A stretch of 64,000 nt of DNA, taken from NCBI RefSeq assembly GCF_000185725.2, contig NZ_KI391954.1, positions 806,001-870,000 on the forward strand, read 5' to 3'. Made by a program: the position numbers and the translations under genes. This document shows, one piece after another, positions 16,975 to 27,289 of the stretch. Origin of the DNA: Segniliparus rugosus ATCC BAA-974 (GTDB taxonomy: Bacteria > Actinomycetota > Actinomycetes > Mycobacteriales > Mycobacteriaceae). Positions within the stretch are counted from its first letter, which is position 1. Every line of letters starts with the position of its first letter. The notes beneath the pieces are model-generated. The model did no database searches, was not told where the DNA came from, and saw only the letters and a program-made list of their open reading frames with translations.

Positions 16975-18203
16975 GGGATCTCCTTCGTGGTCATCGCGCC
17001 GAGCACGCCGCCCGCGAGGCGGATGCGCAATCGGTCGCCGGTCTTGGTCTGCGAGGGGTCGCGCAAGAGCTCGCCGTCCGCGCTCTGGACGAGGGCGTAG
17101 CCTCTGGCGAGAGTCGCCGCGGGCCCGAGCGCCGCGAGCCTCGCGGCGGACGCGGCGACCGCGTGGCGCTCGCGCTCAAGCCGCCCGAGGATCGAGCGCC
17201 GCAACGCGTCCCGCGCGCCAACGAGCCCGTCGGCCCGCGCCCGGAGCATGGCGTGCGGGTCGGCGAGGACCGGTCGGGCCGCGAGCGCGGCGAGCCGGGC
17301 CTGCTCCCGGTCCACCCAGGCGCGCAGCGCGGCGGCGCTGCGCCCGCGCATCTCATGGAGCCGGCTCCGTTCCACCGCCACGTCGGGGACCGTCCGTTTC
17401 GCGGCGTCGGTGGGCGTGGCGGCGCGGACATCGGCCACGTCGTCGACGAGCGGCCGGTCCGTTTCGTGCCCGATCGCGCTCACGACGGGCACCGGACAGG
17501 CCGCCACCGCCCGGCACAGCGCCTCCTCGGAGAAGGTGAGCAGGTCCTCCACGCTGCCGCCGCCCCTGGCGAGGATGATGACCTCGACCCCGGAGAGCCC
17601 CTGCAGCTCCCGCAACGCGGCGATCACGGCCTGCGCCGCGCCCGGCCCCTGCACCGCCACCTCGCGCAGATGAAAGCGCACCTGCGGCCAGCGCGCGCGG
17701 GCGATGGAGAGCACGTCCTGCTGGGCGGCGCTGGCGCGCCCGGTGACCAGGCCGACGCCTGCGGGCAGGAACGGCAGCGGGCGTTTGCGCCTGGGATCGG
17801 TGAGCCCCTCGGCCGCGAGTTGCTTGCGCAGCCGCTCGATCCGGGCTAAAAGCTCGCCGACCCCGACCGCCCGTATCTGGTCAGCCCAGATGGCGAGCGT
17901 GCCCCGCGCGGTGTAGAAGGACGGCTTGCCGTGCACCACGACCTCGGAGCCCTCTTTGATCTCTGGGTTCTCCTTGAGCAGCTTCATCGGGCACATGATC
18001 TGCAAGGAGACGTTCTCGGCGGTGTCGCGCAAGGTGACGAACGCGACGCGGGAGCCTGGCCGGGCGCTGAGCTCGGCGATCTGGCCGGTGATCCAGATGG
18101 AGCCGAGCCGGTCGATCCACCCGGCGATTTTCATCGCCACAGTCTTCACGGACCACGGCGAATCCTCTGCGTTGGCTCCTTTGTCGCCCGGTCCGCCGCT
18201 CAC
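16971..18203 (-). CDS. xseA: exodeoxyribonuclease VII large subunit
   Basis: A 410-residue catalytic subunit. An N-terminal OB fold ([27 protein letters not shown]) precedes the nuclease core, which includes [34 protein letters not shown] and [20 protein letters not shown] followed by ATPT, all family hallmarks. The C-terminal half carries the helices that bind XseB. It overlaps both neighbours by four bases. Confidence 0.95.
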   Translation of the reverse strand: MSGGPGDKGANAEDSPWSVKTVAMKIAGWIDRLGSIWITGQIAELSARPGSRVAFVTLRDTAENVSLQIMCPMKLLKENPEIKEGSEVVVHGKPSFYTARGTLAIWADQIRAVGVGELLARIERLRKQLAAEGLTDPRRKRPLPFLPAGVGLVTGRASAAQQDVLSIARARWPQVRFHLREVAVQGPGAAQAVIAALRELQGLSGVEVIILARGGGSVEDLLTFSEEALCRAVAACPVPVVSAIGHETDRPLVDDVADVRAATPTDAAKRTVPDVAVERSRLHEMRGRSAAALRAWVDREQARLAALAARPVLADPHAMLRARADGLVGARDALRRSILGRLERERHAVAASAARLAALGPAATLARGYALVQSADGELLRDPSQTKTGDRLRIRLAGGVLGAMTTKEIP

Positions 18204-19066
18204 GCTCCGGACGCGGTGATCCGGTTCTCCAGCAAAGTGACGAACGGCGGGCGGTTCCCGTTGGCGCGTTCGAAGGAGAGGAGTTCGTGGAGCTCGGGAA
18301 CGCTGAGGTTGCGGGCCCTGGCGCGCAGTTGGGCCAAGGAGAGCGTCTCGTACTCGAGGTAATCGACCAGCTCTGGACGGCCCGGCTTGCCCGGCTCGGC
18401 GGCTTTGGGCGCTTCGGGTTTCGGCTCGGCGGGCTTCTTCGGCTCGACGGCTTTGGGAGCTTCGGGCTTCTTCGGCGCAGCCGGTTTCGAGGCGGCGGCT
18501 GGACGCGTTTTCGCGGGCTTCTCAGCCGGAGCGCTCGACGGGGTTGCCGCCGCGGTCTTCCCGGTCGCAGGTTTTTCCGTCTTCGGCTTCGAGGGCTGCG
18601 GCTTCGCGGCGGCGGGCTTCTTCGTGGCGGGTTTGGCCGTGGCTGGCTTCGTGGTGGCCCGCGCCGGGGACGCGGCCCGCCGAGGCGCGGGTCCAGCCTG
18701 CGCGGCGGGCTTCTTCGGCTCCTCGACGGCCGAAGGGGCCGGCGGGACGATCGGAGTGACCGGCGCGATGGTCTGCGCCTCGGCGGGGCTCTCCTCGTCC
18801 TCGTCCTCGTCGAAAGTGGCCCAGGCGGGCTTCTCCTCCGGCTTGTGGAAGATGAATTCGAGGGTCTCATCGCCCTTGATGACCAACGCGTTGAAGTTCT
18901 GCTGCAGGCGCAGGGCCGAAGAGACCGCGTCGGTCACCGCCTGGACCGGGATCGAGGCCAGGTTCGACGGAATCTTCTTGATCTCATCCGGGAGGCGGGC
19001 GATATCGTCTCGGACCTGCCCGGTCCAGGACCGGAGGTCTTCGTAGCTCTTCGCCAAAGCGCCCAC
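18200..19066 (-). CDS. lipid-droplet-associated-type protein with Ala/Lys/Pro-rich tail
   Basis: A 288-residue protein at the Rv1109c position. The N-terminal part ([35 protein letters not shown]) is amphipathic and helical, as in mycolic-acid-bacterial droplet-surface proteins. Residues about 95-235 form low-complexity PKKPAAPK-like repeats resembling histone-H1 tails, followed by a C-terminal [20 protein letters not shown] segment. GTG 19066 is the only standard start in frame, but conserved-looking codons (VRFAV) lie just before it, so the true N-terminus may be a little longer or the frame slightly damaged. Confidence 0.6.
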   Translation of the reverse strand: MGALAKSYEDLRSWTGQVRDDIARLPDEIKKIPSNLASIPVQAVTDAVSSALRLQQNFNALVIKGDETLEFIFHKPEEKPAWATFDEDEDEESPAEAQTIAPVTPIVPPAPSAVEEPKKPAAQAGPAPRRAASPARATTKPATAKPATKKPAAAKPQPSKPKTEKPATGKTAAATPSSAPAEKPAKTRPAAASKPAAPKKPEAPKAVEPKKPAEPKPEAPKAAEPGKPGRPELVDYLEYETLSLAQLRARARNLSVPELHELLSFERANGNRPPFVTLLENRITASGA

Positions 19067-19169
19067 GGCGAATCGGACCAGGACAGGGGGCGATTGGGCT
19101 CCCGTTCACCACTCATGTGTTTATCCTGCCACAGGTGGCGCCGAGATGCTAGCTCGGTATCATAAGGGT

Positions 19170-20129
19170 ATGGCTGTTTTATCGACGGACCAGAAAGTCG
19201 TGTATCTCGCTTCGCCCCGAGGATATTGCGCGGGCGTTGACCGAGCCGTGCAAGCCGTCGAAGAGGCGTTGGCGCTCCACGGGGCCCCGGTGTACGTCCG
19301 CAAAGAGATCGTGCACAACCGGCACGTGGTGGAAACCCTCGCCGAGCGCGGCGTGGTGTTCGTCGGCGAGGCGGACGAGGTGCCGGAGGGGGCGCTGTTG
19401 ATCTTTTCCGCGCACGGCATCTCGCCTGCGGTCCGCGACCTCGCCGCGCAGCGCGGCCTGCGCACCATCGACGCCACCTGTCCGCTGGTCACCAAGGTGC
19501 ACCAGGAGGTCAAGCGGTTCGCGCGCGACGACTGCGACATCCTGCTCATCGGGCACGAGGGCCACGAGGAGGTCGAAGGCACGGCGGGCGAGGCCCCCGA
19601 GCACGTCCAACTGGTCGACAGCGTCAAAGCCGTGGACCAGATCCAGGTCCGCGAGGGCGTGAAACTGGTCTGGGTGTCGCAGACCACACTGAGCGTGGAC
19701 GAGACGATGGAGATCGTCACCAAGCTCCGCGAGCGCTTCCCGCAGCTGCAGGACCCGCCGAGCGACGACATCTGCTACGCCACGCAGAACCGCCAAGTCG
19801 CGGTGAAGGCGATGGCCCCGGACTGCGATCTGGTCATCGTCGTCGGCTCGCGCAACTCCTCGAACTCGGTGCGGCTGGTCGAGGTGGCCCTCGGGGCCGG
19901 GGCCAAGGCCGCTTACTTGGTGGATTACGCCAAAGACATCGACCCGGCGTGGCTGGACGGAGTCCGCTCGGTCGGGATCTCCTCAGGCGCGTCGGTGCCG
20001 GAGATTCTCGTGCAGGGAGTGCTCGAAATGCTCGCGCAGCACGGTTTCGCCGACGTGCAGCAGGTGGTCACCGCGCAAGAGACGGTGGTCTTCAGCCTGC
20101 CGACCGGCGTTCGCGCCAGCCGCCGCTGA
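19170..20129 (+). CDS. ispH: 4-hydroxy-3-methylbut-2-enyl diphosphate reductase
   Basis: A 319-residue [4Fe-4S] enzyme for the last MEP-pathway step, giving IPP and DMAPP. The three cluster cysteines are in [22 protein letters not shown] and CYATQNRQ; the substrate-binding SSNS appears in [13 protein letters not shown] 19170 is used; ATG 19146 adds eight residues. Neither has a strong ribosome site, and TATCAT sits just ahead, so a leaderless or near-leaderless transcript is possible. It is divergent from the preceding operon and convergent with the DUF6542 gene. Confidence 0.93.
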   Translation: MAVLSTDQKVVYLASPRGYCAGVDRAVQAVEEALALHGAPVYVRKEIVHNRHVVETLAERGVVFVGEADEVPEGALLIFSAHGISPAVRDLAAQRGLRTIDATCPLVTKVHQEVKRFARDDCDILLIGHEGHEEVEGTAGEAPEHVQLVDSVKAVDQIQVREGVKLVWVSQTTLSVDETMEIVTKLRERFPQLQDPPSDDICYATQNRQVAVKAMAPDCDLVIVVGSRNSSNSVRLVEVALGAGAKAAYLVDYAKDIDPAWLDGVRSVGISSGASVPEILVQGVLEMLAQHGFADVQQVVTAQETVVFSLPTGVRASRR

Positions 20130-20228
20130 CTCCTGGCTGATTCCTGAGTCCTGCGCGCCGCGCCTCGGCCCGTCGCGCCGATCCGCGCATAGCCCTCGGG
20201 CATGCCGTGCTGGCAGCCGGGGAGCTGG

Positions 20229-21182
20229 TCAGTCCTCGTAGCGGCGCCTGCGAGGCGTTTGCCTCGGATCTGACGGCGGGGCGGGGATTCTGGCGGGCGG
20301 CAACGCGTGCTTGGCCCCCCGCGAAGAAGAAGACGAGCTGCTCCGCGCGGCGGGGTCTTGTCGGTAGCGCGCGCCGCTCGGCAGCGGCGGCAAGCCGCGG
20401 GCAGGGGTGTGCCGCAGCATCGGGTCCAAACCGCGCGGGTCGATCCTCGGCCTCGCCGGGCCGCCGTTGGCGCGGGCCGCGACCCTGCGCTCCAAGGGGG
20501 GCTCCAACCGTCGTTCGAGAGGAGGCTCCGACCGCCGGCGCGGTGCGGGCACGGTTTCTCTGCGCGCGGGCTCGTCCGCGAAACCGGCTTTTCGCGCGGG
20601 GAAGGAAGGAGCGGAGCGCGCCGGAAGGTCGGGGGAGCTCTTGTGCCGTCGGACCGGCGCGGCGGACGAGGCGCGGCGCTCGGCGGGCTTCTTCGCGCTC
20701 CGCGTCTTCGCCAGCGCCGCCGCGACGTTCTCCCTGCGCTGGGCCAGGCGCCAAAGCCCCCAGCGCACGACGCAGATCGCCAACACGATCCCCGAGACCC
20801 ATGCCATCCACGGGAACCGGCTGATCAGCGGGACCGCGAGGAAGAGCACGCCGCCTTTGCCCGAGACCTGCTCCGAGGGGGAGAAGAGCCAAGCCGCCAT
20901 GGGGACGGAGACGAACAGGACCAGGGACGGCTGGACGGCGGCTGTGAACAACCCCGTGTTCGCGACGACGAGCGCCGCGAGCACGCAGCCGATCCCGTAC
21001 AGCCAGTTGAAGGGGTCGCCCATCGAGCTGGACGGAGTCGGAACGTCCACAGCCGCCCCGATCGCGGTGCACACGACGGCCACCGCGACCGCGCCCCACC
21101 AGGGCACCCCGGGGAACCCCAGGAGCGCGGAGCGCTTCGGGAGAGGAACCGTTGGCCTCTCGGTCGATCTCACGGACACCAT
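20229..21182 (-). CDS. DUF6542-type membrane protein with long basic tail
   Basis: A 317-residue protein. Four hydrophobic helices occupy about residues 22-140 (GFPGVPWWGAVAVAVVCTAI, NWLYGIGCVLAALVVANTGL, SLVLFVSVPMAAWLF, WMAWVSGIVLAICVV), followed by about 175 residues rich in Arg, Pro and Ser that are likely disordered and cytoplasmic. The repeated SEPPLERRL/LEPPLERRV is a short internal duplication. It holds the Rv1111c position between ispH and ychF. Function is unknown. Confidence 0.7.
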   Translation of the reverse strand: MVSVRSTERPTVPLPKRSALLGFPGVPWWGAVAVAVVCTAIGAAVDVPTPSSSMGDPFNWLYGIGCVLAALVVANTGLFTAAVQPSLVLFVSVPMAAWLFSPSEQVSGKGGVLFLAVPLISRFPWMAWVSGIVLAICVVRWGLWRLAQRRENVAAALAKTRSAKKPAERRASSAAPVRRHKSSPDLPARSAPSFPARKAGFADEPARRETVPAPRRRSEPPLERRLEPPLERRVAARANGGPARPRIDPRGLDPMLRHTPARGLPPLPSGARYRQDPAARSSSSSSSRGAKHALPPARIPAPPSDPRQTPRRRRYED

Positions 21183-21272
21183 GTAAAGGTACCGGTTCTG
21201 AACAGATTCGTCTGCATTCGTACGGTCATCGGGGTGTGTCGGGCTCCGCGTTCAGGGTAAAGTCAACGGCTT

Positions 21273-22349
21273 GTGAGCTTAACTCTTGGCATCGTCGGGC
21301 TGCCGAACGTCGGCAAATCCACTCTGTTCAACGCACTGACCCAAGCGGGGGTGCTCGCCGCGAACTACCCGTTTGCCACCATCGAGCCCAACGTCGGCGT
21401 CGTGTCATTGCCGGACAAGCGGCTGAACGCGCTCGCCGAGGTCTTCGGCTCGGAGCGGATCGTCCCGGCCTCGGTCACCTTCGTGGACATCGCGGGCCTG
21501 GTCGCCGGGGCGAGCGAAGGCGCGGGCCTTGGCAACAAATTCCTCGCGAACATCCGGGAGGCCGACGCGATCTGCCAAGTCGTGCGCGCGTTCGCCGACC
21601 CGGACGTGGTGCACGTGGACGGGCGGGTGGACCCGAGGTCGGACATCGAGACCATCGAGACCGAGCTGGTCCTCGCCGACATCGCCACGGTGGAGAAAGC
21701 GCTGCCGAGGCTCTCGAAAGAGGCGAAGAACAAGAAAGACCTCGCCGAGACGCTCGCCGCCGCCGAGCAGGCCGCCGCCATCCTCGCCGAAGGCAAAACG
21801 CTCTTCTCGGTCCGGGACAAAATCGACCTGAGCCTGCTCAAGGAGCTGTCGCTGCTCACCACAAAACCCTTCCTCTACGTCTTCAACGTGGACGAGGCGG
21901 TGCTTGGCGACAAAGCCCGCGTCGCCGAGCTCAAGTCGCTCGTCGCCCCGGCGGAAGCCGTGTTCCTGGACGCGAAGATCGAGTCCGAGCTCCTGGAGCT
22001 GGACGAGGAGTCCAAGGCCGAGCTGCTGGAGTCCATCGGCCAGGAGGAACCGGGCCTCGACGCGCTCGCCCGCGAGGGTTTCCGCACCCTCGGCCTGCAG
22101 ACTTATCTCACCGCCGGGCCGAAAGAGGCCAGGGCCTGGACCATCCACCAAGGCGACACCGCGCCGAAAGCGGCGGGCGTGATCCACTCCGACTTCGAGA
22201 ACAAGTTCATCAAAGCCGAAGTGGTGGCCTTCGAAGACCTCATCGCCGCAGGCTCGATGGCTGCGGCGAAGGCGGCGGGCAAGGTCCGCATGGAGGGCAA
22301 GGACTACGTCATGGCGGACGGCGACGTGGTCGAGTTCCGCCACGGGTAG
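21273..22349 (+). CDS. ychF: redox-regulated ATPase YchF (Obg-like)
   Basis: A 358-residue Obg-family P-loop protein that prefers ATP. G1 is GLPNVGKST (residues 9-17), G3 is DIAGLVAGASEGAGLGNKFL, and the C-terminal TGS domain begins near LQTYLTAGPKEARAW and ends with DGDVVEFRHG. YchF binds ribosomes and modulates stress responses. GTG 21273 gives the conserved MSLTLGIVGLPNVGKS start. The 90 bases ahead hold its promoter. Confidence 0.95.
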   Translation: MSLTLGIVGLPNVGKSTLFNALTQAGVLAANYPFATIEPNVGVVSLPDKRLNALAEVFGSERIVPASVTFVDIAGLVAGASEGAGLGNKFLANIREADAICQVVRAFADPDVVHVDGRVDPRSDIETIETELVLADIATVEKALPRLSKEAKNKKDLAETLAAAEQAAAILAEGKTLFSVRDKIDLSLLKELSLLTTKPFLYVFNVDEAVLGDKARVAELKSLVAPAEAVFLDAKIESELLELDEESKAELLESIGQEEPGLDALAREGFRTLGLQTYLTAGPKEARAWTIHQGDTAPKAAGVIHSDFENKFIKAEVVAFEDLIAAGSMAAAKAAGKVRMEGKDYVMADGDVVEFRHG

Positions 22350-22417
22350 AGAATCGGGCTCCACCACAAGGTTGTGGGGCTAGGCCCGCGACGCAGGCCC
22401 GGACTCCGGGCCTGCGC

Positions 22418-23269
22418 TCAGCCAAGGTCTTCGGCGTCGATGGTCAAGACCACGAACAGCGGCTCCGCGACTGTGTGGGCGGGGGTGCCCGGAGCCACGT
22501 CGTTGTACCAGGTTCCGCCGTAGCCGCCGGCTTCATGCGCGGCGCTGACTTGTCCTGCCTCGCCGCGCACGACATGGGTCCGCTCGGCGTGGTTGCCCGT
22601 TTTCTGCAGCCTCGGGTCCCCGAGGTCGACCGCCAGCCGGTCGCCGCGCCCGGGAACCATTTGCCCGAACACGACTGCCGGCCCGGTCAGCTGGATCGTT
22701 CGGGAGGCGCGTTCGAGCGCGGCGCGATGCTCTGCCAGAGCCTCGGCCGATGGCTCCTCGTAGGAGCTGACCCGCACGCCCAGCACGGCCCCGCACATAC
22801 GGCGCACTGTCTCCCCGTCAGCCGGTTCTGCGTCGGGCTCTTCCGGGAACCTCTCGACCGCGGCCATCCTTGTGTGCTCATAGGTGCCTTGTATCGCCGT
22901 GAAGGATCGGCCGGAGCGCCGGTACAGGACCGACTCCTGGTAGACCTCGGCGATCTCTGCGGTGATCCTTGGCGCGATAGCGGTGTTTCCGCCCCCGTGC
23001 CACGACACGCCAAGCCGGATCGGCTGCGCCCGGGGGTCGCCGTGCCTGGGGTCCCAAGACGCGGAATAGGCCGCGAAGCGGACGAGTTCGAACTCGCGGT
23101 TCCAGTCGAGCACAGGCGGCGACTGGAACTGCTCCTTTATATCGGCAGGCCACGCGGTGACCGTTCCTGCGAGCGAGTTGCCTTCGGCCGGGACTTGGCC
23201 GCAACACCCGTACTCCCAATCGGACACAGAGACATACAGCAACCCCGGAGCGGGGGTTTTCATCTTCAT
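22418..23269 (-). CDS. hypothetical protein, DUF6578-like
   Basis: From ATG 23269 the protein has 283 residues. It begins MKMKTPAPGLLYVSVSDWEY followed by GCCGQVPAEG, which resembles the DUF6578 pattern (short strand, CCG, acidic). There is no signal peptide or membrane helix. Upstream in-frame starts (23323, 23278) are possible but unconserved-looking. It is convergent with ychF. The function is unknown, and no neighbour suggests one. Confidence 0.55.
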   Translation of the reverse strand: MKMKTPAPGLLYVSVSDWEYGCCGQVPAEGNSLAGTVTAWPADIKEQFQSPPVLDWNREFELVRFAAYSASWDPRHGDPRAQPIRLGVSWHGGGNTAIAPRITAEIAEVYQESVLYRRSGRSFTAIQGTYEHTRMAAVERFPEEPDAEPADGETVRRMCGAVLGVRVSSYEEPSAEALAEHRAALERASRTIQLTGPAVVFGQMVPGRGDRLAVDLGDPRLQKTGNHAERTHVVRGEAGQVSAAHEAGGYGGTWYNDVAPGTPAHTVAEPLFVVLTIDAEDLG

Positions 23270-23369
23270 TGTCAACATCGGGAGGTAGACAACGCGGCAC
23301 GAACACCCCGGATCCCGATGCACCCGCGCTCACGGTAGCACACCGCCGTGCGGTCGGTAGAATCATGCG

Positions 23370-24014
23370 ATGGCCGACTATCTCGCTCCGCGCTGGGCGG
23401 CCGCCGCCCTCGTGGTGATCGACCTGCAGCGCGACTTCCTCGACGACGGCGTGGCCCCCATCGCGGGGACGAGCGCCGTGGTGCCGAACGTTGCCGCGCT
23501 CGCGGCGGCTTTCCGCGCGGCGGGCAGGCCGATCGCCCATATCGTCCGGTTCTACGAGCCCGGCGGCTCGGACGTGGACCCGCCCCGCCGCAAGGCGGTG
23601 GAGGAGGGCGCGCGGATCGTCGTGCCCGGCTCGGACGGAGCGGAGGTGGCCGAGGGGGTCATGCCGCCCTCGGCCCGCCTCGACCCCGACGTGTTGCTCG
23701 CGGGCGGCGCGCAGCCGGTCGGGGAGCGGGAAGTGGTCTTCTTCAAACCCAGGTGGAGCGCTTTCCACCGCACCGGCCTTGAGACGTGGCTGCGCGCGGA
23801 GGGCTGCGACACGGTCCTTGTGGCGGGCTGCAACCTGCCGAACTGCCCCCGCGCCACGTTGTTCGACGCCAGCGAGCGGGACTTCCGCGCGGCGCTGGCC
23901 GCCGACGCCGTTTCGCAGACGACCGAGGAGCGCCTCGCGGACTTGGAGCGGATCGGCGTGCGCCTGCACACGACCGAGGAGGCGCTCGCCGCGCTCTCGG
24001 GGCTCGCGGGCTGA
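23370..24014 (+). CDS. isochorismatase-family cysteine hydrolase
   Basis: A 214-residue single-domain hydrolase. The catalytic triad is visible: D18 in LVVIDLQRDF, K126 in FFKPRWSAF and C159 in LPNCPRATLFDASERDF. The family includes isochorismatases, nicotinamidases and related amidases; the substrate cannot be told from sequence. It is convergent with ctaD, with a 16-base gap. Confidence 0.85.
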   Translation: MADYLAPRWAAAALVVIDLQRDFLDDGVAPIAGTSAVVPNVAALAAAFRAAGRPIAHIVRFYEPGGSDVDPPRRKAVEEGARIVVPGSDGAEVAEGVMPPSARLDPDVLLAGGAQPVGEREVVFFKPRWSAFHRTGLETWLRAEGCDTVLVAGCNLPNCPRATLFDASERDFRAALAADAVSQTTEERLADLERIGVRLHTTEEALAALSGLAG

Positions 24015-24030
24015 CGGGCCGGGGCCGGTC

Positions 24031-25743
24031 TCACCGCTCGAGCGCGTGCCCTTTGCCGCCCGCGTGGGCTTCGGCGCGCATGCGCTCGGACATGTGCGGG
24101 TAGTGCAGCTCGAAGGCGGGGCGCTCGGAGCGGATGCGGGGGATCTCCAGGAAGTTGTGCCGGGGCGGCGGGCAGGAGGTCGCCCATTCCAGCGAGCTGC
24201 CGTAGCCCCAAGGGTCGTCCACTTCCACCGGCTCCCCGAACCGCGCGCTGCGCAGCACGTTCCAAAGGAATGGGATCATAGAGGCTCCGAGGATGAACGC
24301 GCCGACAGTGGAGACCATGTTGAGCGTGGTGAAGCCGTCCGAGGGCAGGTAGTCGGCGTAGCGCCGGGCCATGCCCATATCGCCCAGCCAGTGCTGCACC
24401 AAGAAGGTGGTGTGGAAGCCGATGAACGTCAGCCAGAAATGGAGCTTCCCCAGCCGCTCGTCCAACATCCGGCCGGTCATCTTCGGGAACCAGAAATAGA
24501 CGCCCGCGTAGGTGGCGAACACGATCACCCCGAACAGGGTGTAGTGGAAATGCGCCACCACGAAGTAGGTGTCCGAGACGTGCATGTCCAGCGGCGGGGC
24601 GGCCAGGAGCACGCCGGTGAGCCCGCCGAAGAGGAAGGTGACCAAGAACCCGCAGGAGAACAGCATCGGGGTCTCGAAAGTGAGCTGCCCCTTCCACATC
24701 GTGCCGATCCAGTTGATGAACTTGATGCCTGTCGGGACGGCGATGAGAAAGGTCATCAGACTGAAGAAGGGCAAGAGGACCGCGCCGGTCGCGTACATGT
24801 GGTGCGCCCACACCGCCACCGACAGCGCCGCGATGGACAAGGTGGCGAACACGAGAGTGTTGTAGCCGAAGATCGGCTTGCGGGAGAACACCGGGAAGAT
24901 CTCCGAGACCACACCGAAGAACGGCAGGGCGAGCACATAGACCTCCGGGTGCCCGAAGAACCAGAACAAATGCTGCCAGAGGATCACGCCGCCGTTGGAC
25001 GCGTCGTAGATGTGTCCGCCGAAGTGCCGGTCCACGATCAGCCCCATGGCCGCCGCCGTCAGGATCGGGAAGACCATGAGCACAAGCACGCTGACCACCA
25101 GGATGTTCCAGGTGAAGATCGGCATCCGGAACATCGTCATGCCGGGCGCGCGCAGGCAGATGACCGTGGTGATCATGTTGACCGCGCCGAGGATGGTGCC
25201 GAGGCCGCCCACGCCGACCCCCAGGATCCACAGGTCGGTGCCGACTCCGGGCGAGTACTTCGCGCTCGACAGGTTCGTGTAGAGCGTCCATCCCGCGTCC
25301 GCCGCGCCGCCCGGGGTCAGGAAGCCCGACAACATGATCAGCCCGCCGAAGAGGAACAGCCAGTAGCTCAGCGCGTTGAGCCGGGGGAACGCGACGTCGG
25401 GCGCGCCGATCTGCAGCGGCAGCACCACGTTCGCGAACCCGAACACGATCGGGGTCGCGTAGAGCAGGAGCATCACGGTGCCGTGCATCGTGAACAGCTG
25501 GTTGAACTGCTCCGGGGACAAGAATTGCAGTCCCGGCCGCGCGAGCTCGGCGCGCAGCAAGAGCGCCATGAGCCCGCCTACCAGGAAGAACCCGAAGCAG
25601 GTGACGATGTACATGTTCCCGATCACCTTGTGGTCGGTCGTCGTCACCATCTTGTGGAGAAACGAGCCCTTCGGGCCTCGTCGGGCGGGGAAAGGGCGGG
25701 TCGCGACGGTAGCGGTGTCGGGCGCAGGAACGGTCGCTGTCAT
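24031..25743 (-). CDS. ctaD: cytochrome c oxidase subunit I
   Basis: A 570-residue haem-copper oxidase catalytic subunit with 12 predicted helices. Metal ligands are seen in [11 protein letters not shown] (low-spin haem), [11 protein letters not shown] and [10 protein letters not shown] (CuB) and [12 protein letters not shown] (haem a3/low-spin). It carries the terminal oxidation step of the cytochrome bcc-aa3 branch at the membrane. ATG 25743 ([13 protein letters not shown]) is chosen over an in-frame start at 25791. The 715 bases upstream hold its promoter and then an IS remnant. Confidence 0.96.
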   Translation of the reverse strand: MTATVPAPDTATVATRPFPARRGPKGSFLHKMVTTTDHKVIGNMYIVTCFGFFLVGGLMALLLRAELARPGLQFLSPEQFNQLFTMHGTVMLLLYATPIVFGFANVVLPLQIGAPDVAFPRLNALSYWLFLFGGLIMLSGFLTPGGAADAGWTLYTNLSSAKYSPGVGTDLWILGVGVGGLGTILGAVNMITTVICLRAPGMTMFRMPIFTWNILVVSVLVLMVFPILTAAAMGLIVDRHFGGHIYDASNGGVILWQHLFWFFGHPEVYVLALPFFGVVSEIFPVFSRKPIFGYNTLVFATLSIAALSVAVWAHHMYATGAVLLPFFSLMTFLIAVPTGIKFINWIGTMWKGQLTFETPMLFSCGFLVTFLFGGLTGVLLAAPPLDMHVSDTYFVVAHFHYTLFGVIVFATYAGVYFWFPKMTGRMLDERLGKLHFWLTFIGFHTTFLVQHWLGDMGMARRYADYLPSDGFTTLNMVSTVGAFILGASMIPFLWNVLRSARFGEPVEVDDPWGYGSSLEWATSCPPPRHNFLEIPRIRSERPAFELHYPHMSERMRAEAHAGGKGHALER

Positions 25744-25942
25744 CGCCGCTCCCGCGCTGTTCGAGAGTTGGCTGCCATGCTTTCTATGCAAGCCGGCCCG
25801 GCGGCGTTCGCCCCGCGTCGAACGTCCTCGCTCTGGCGTCGAACGTCCTCAACCGCAGGGGCGGAAGTCCTCAGGGCCATGAAGGCATCGGGGTTCTATT
25901 GCGCGGATAGGGGACATGTGCCTCCGAGGGGAGGACGTCCGC

Positions 25943-26350
25943 CCTGTTGAGGCCTTATCCGAGAGAGCTGCGAGACGACGCTGCGGCCTTGCCCGCAAGC
26001 GTGGGGCGGGTCGCTCAAGCAGATCGCGAAAGGCGTCGGGATCAGCGAGTCGTGCCTGGGCGCTGGGTCGGCCGAGCCGATTTCGAGGAGGCTCGAGCCG
26101 GGGCCTGTCGGTCTGCGATCGCGCGCTCCGCCAGCGGATCTGCTCGCAGAACCGCTGGCGGAGCGCCTTCGGCAAGAAGAAGGGCCGAGACCGCAAGCGC
26201 CCCGGCCCACCAGCGCGCAACGCCGCCATGGGGTCCTTCTTCTCCCCGCTCCAGGAGAATGTCCTCAACAGACGGTCCTGAACCGACCGGAGCCAGCTCC
26301 GCCTGGCGATAGCGACTTGGATCGGGCGCGACGACCACCATGAAACCCGC
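25943..26350 (+). pseudogene. degenerate IS3-family transposase remnant
   Basis: Pieces of a transposase can be read across shifting frames: RPYPRELRDDA at 25947, SLKQIAKGVGISESCLG near 26010-26060 and RADFEEARAG at about 26075 are the N-terminal HTH part of an IS3-type orfA, while LRLAIATWIGRDDHH near 26296-26340 matches the C-terminal end of orfB. The middle is missing. An inverted repeat sits inside (26123-26137 with 26152-26166). Nothing here can encode an active enzyme. From there to 26458 nothing else is seen. Confidence 0.6.
26123..26166. repeat. 15-bp perfect inverted repeat inside the IS remnant
   Basis: GCGCTCCGCCAGCGG (26123-26137) and its exact complement (26152-26166) flank a 14-base loop. 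It may be a transcription terminator or the fold-back scar of the internal deletion. No T-run follows. Confidence 0.6.
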
Positions 26351-26458
26351 CCATGCTCTGCGGCCTTGTCGGCTGCGGGCTGGCCACAGCGGTTCCACCA
26401 GGCCGGGATGACAGCTGGCCGGGAGGAGAAAAACTCCAGGAGGGACAGCGCTGCCCTT

Positions 26459-27190
26459 CTAGGTTTTCGGGAGGAGGGCGTAGATGGTCGCAGGGGAACC
26501 AGCGCCGTCTATGCTGACAAAGCCGCCGACGGCGAGCCAGAATCCGCGTGGGGGGAGCTGATCGAGGTTCGCGAGGACTTCGAGGCTGACCCGGTGTTCT
26601 TGGTAGAGGGCCTTCGAGACGGCGAACGTGTCGTCGGAGCCGATGTCGGGGCTGAACGCGTCGGTGCCCAAAGCTCCTCGGCGGCCGAGCGCGCCATGGT
26701 CGATCAGCCATCGCGCCGCGTCTGGTGCGAAGCCTGGATGACGGGGGATTCCGTTCGCGTCGAGGTTGTCGTAGCGCGTCGTCGGCCAGCGTTTGTGCCA
26801 GCCTGTGTTGAGAAGGACCGCGCACTCCGCCGGGAACGGCCCATGCGCGGCCTCCCACGCTTCAAGGTCGCTCACGCTCACTGCGTAGTCGTCGTCCTGC
26901 TCGGCCTGGCGTTGGACGTCGATGAGCACGCCGGGGAGGAAGAAATCCTCGGGGTTGAGCTCGTGCGCCGCTGCCTCCCCCTCGTTGAAGTGCGATGGAG
27001 CCCCCCAATGGGTTCCCGTGTGTTCGCCCACCGAGACGTAGTTGAGGACGTACCCGTCGCGTTCGAGCGCGGCCACGGGCTCTGACCGGTACTCCGGGTC
27101 GCCAGGGTAATGGCGCACCTCCCCTTCGGCGAAACGGTGCGACAAGCTGATCACTTCGACCCCATCGACTCCGAGGAACTCGTTCAGCAT
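26459..27190 (-). CDS. cyclase-family (kynurenine formamidase-like) hydrolase
   Basis: A 243-residue metal-dependent hydrolase. HTGTHWGAPSHF at residues 57-68 is the family metal motif (HxGTHxDxPxHF), with Gly where Asp is usual, so metal binding may differ. AVLLNTGWHKRW and a late GALGTDAFSPDIG segment also fit the family. Members hydrolyse N-formylkynurenine or related cyclic amides; no kyn genes are nearby. It is intact in a zone otherwise made of remnants. Confidence 0.75.
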   Translation of the reverse strand: MLNEFLGVDGVEVISLSHRFAEGEVRHYPGDPEYRSEPVAALERDGYVLNYVSVGEHTGTHWGAPSHFNEGEAAAHELNPEDFFLPGVLIDVQRQAEQDDDYAVSVSDLEAWEAAHGPFPAECAVLLNTGWHKRWPTTRYDNLDANGIPRHPGFAPDAARWLIDHGALGRRGALGTDAFSPDIGSDDTFAVSKALYQEHRVSLEVLANLDQLPPRGFWLAVGGFVSIDGAGSPATIYALLPKT

Positions 27191-27289
27191 GAGGCCCTAC
27201 CTACCTTCCAAAGCGAGGCTTGCCGAGACGCTCATCGCAAGCGGGAACAAAATATACCCCGTGCCAGCCCCGTAGGGTATCGGCGATCC

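Noticed and set aside
23552-25950. Long open frames overlapping ctaD and the isochorismatase gene on both strands
   Set aside because: Low-complexity His/Arg/Asp-rich products; ctaD and the hydrolase carry all family motifs in their own frames.
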